From Balanoglossus misakiensis (taxonomy: Eukaryota; Hemichordata), in assembly GCA_040954595.2 (NCBI GenBank), contig CM082589.2:1178001-1242000 (forward strand): 64,000 nucleotides of DNA. The letters are read 5' to 3'. Below, one piece after another: positions 63,105-64,000 of this stretch. Numbering within the stretch: the stretch's first letter is position 1; each line of letters begins with the position of its first letter. A model generated the notes under the pieces. That model did not search any database. It saw nothing but the letters and a program-made list of their open reading frames with translations, and was not told the origin of the DNA. The translations under genes were made by a program, and so were the position numbers.

Positions 63105-63617
63105 ATTGGCCTTCTGATGGTTTACACCAGCTGTAGACAGAAACACAGTCACAATCAGAACGTTTTTAAGGTACCCCAAATCGAAATCTTGTGTTAATCA
63201 TGATGTTGTACCCATGTCACCAGTACCCAAGTACATGTAGTCATATGTTATTGACTTCACTCAGCCCTGTTTCAGAAGATTTAGGATTCATTTTAAGTTT
63301 GGCATTTGATCCCTGGGGTAGGGGATAGTTTGCAAATGGCTACTGCATAATGTAGAACACTGCCGTGTTTTCAAATAATACGCAGGAGAAACAAAAGTTC
63401 CAACAACATTATATTCCATCGGCACAGTGGTGATCATGAAAATAACCTTCAATCATTTACGTATAACTTGTTAACTAGGAGCCATCAGTCTGAATATCTC
63501 TGCCAATCTAACGGAGCAGTATTCAAAGAAAAGTTATGTGTACTCCACGTAAAATTCTGACTTTATTTTACTTCTTTAAATCGACAAAAATGTTCGATAC
63601 TGGTGTCGCAGACATAC

Positions 63618-63645
63618 CTACTCAAACGCGGCCATTTAGGGAAAG
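63618..63645 (-). promoter_or_regulatory. RPS7 transcription start, 5' TOP leader exon
   Basis: Read on the - strand, CTTTCCCT is followed by AAATGGCCGCG and the donor TAG|GTATGT. A C followed by a pyrimidine run at the cap is the mark of ribosomal protein mRNAs controlled by mTOR/LARP1. A five-codon upstream frame (ATG GCC GCG TTT GAG TAG) closes at the exon end. Confidence 0.55.
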
Positions 63646-64000
63646 AACGACTAGTGACACCCCTAGCTTAATGACAATTCGCGCATTCAGTTCATCGTAG
63701 CATTTTCAGTTTCGTTTGCACTGTTTCCCGTATATTATATTTCACGTTGCGAGAAACAAATATTTCTTTCGAAATTACATTTCCAAAATTGTGGACAGAA
63801 TATTGACAGCATGGTTTATTTCAATTATTGTATATCACAATTTATATATTGTAAGCGGCTTAGGGTCACTGCTGAATGAAGCATTGTGGGATACCAAAGA
63901 TGGCAGCCCCCTTTGCTGAACCCGGAATTTAAATCGCAGTCTGTCGTAACAAAACAAGTGACAGTGCTTTAGAATTTGTCTAAATTATTTAATGCTACAG
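63646..64000. other. region upstream of RPS7, possible second promoter at window edge
   Basis: At about 63884-63905 (+) GCATTGTGGGA is followed by AAAGATGGCAGC, which resembles a ZNF143-type site and a YY1 site of housekeeping promoters. The YY1-like motif is oriented for + strand transcription, so a divergent gene may start here and continue beyond the window. Confidence 0.35.

Overview
Kind of organism. This is animal nuclear DNA: AT-rich, with spliced genes, GT-AG introns of a few hundred bases, AATAAA signals, microsatellites and miniature inverted-repeat elements. Three IL-17 cytokine genes, a somatostatin/allatostatin-type GPCR, a glutamate receptor with a glycine-type binding site, PARPBP (PARI) and RPS7 together suggest a marine invertebrate. 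A non-vertebrate deuterostome (hemichordate, cephalochordate or echinoderm) is most likely. The species is not determined, and the clade is an inference from gene content.

Layout. 1-6.4 kb: no gene recognised, but a long TTAA-flanked hairpin element. 6.4-8.2 kb: an intronless peptide-type GPCR (- strand) with a decayed partial tandem copy beside it. 8.5-15 kb: no host gene recognised, one LINE fragment. 15-26.2 kb: three two-exon IL-17 genes (+, -, +). The last two are close paralogues with matching kB/AP-1/TATA promoters. 28.5-37.6 kb: two tandem + strand genes for small secreted proteins ending in a von Willebrand factor D domain. One has a Gly-rich spacer; the other has Pro-Lys repeats and four tandem 26-residue helical repeats, one per 78-nt exon. 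38.5-43.2 kb: PARPBP in full (+). 43.9-60.3 kb: an ionotropic glutamate receptor in 14 coding exons (-), including an 8.2-kb first intron. 61.5-63.6 kb: RPS7 in full (-), with a box C/D snoRNA in its last intron.

How the genes relate. The IL-17 genes form an innate-immune cytokine cluster whose promoters look NF-kB/AP-1 inducible. The two VWD genes are diverged tandem duplicates that share exon phases, a 236-nt exon and a terminal exon adding one cysteine before the stop. RPS7 and its intronic snoRNA both serve ribosome production. The other genes are unrelated neighbours.

Method and limits. Gene models were joined by hand from splice signals, reading phase and recalled family sequence. All multi-exon models keep the reading frame throughout. 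No search or alignment program was run.
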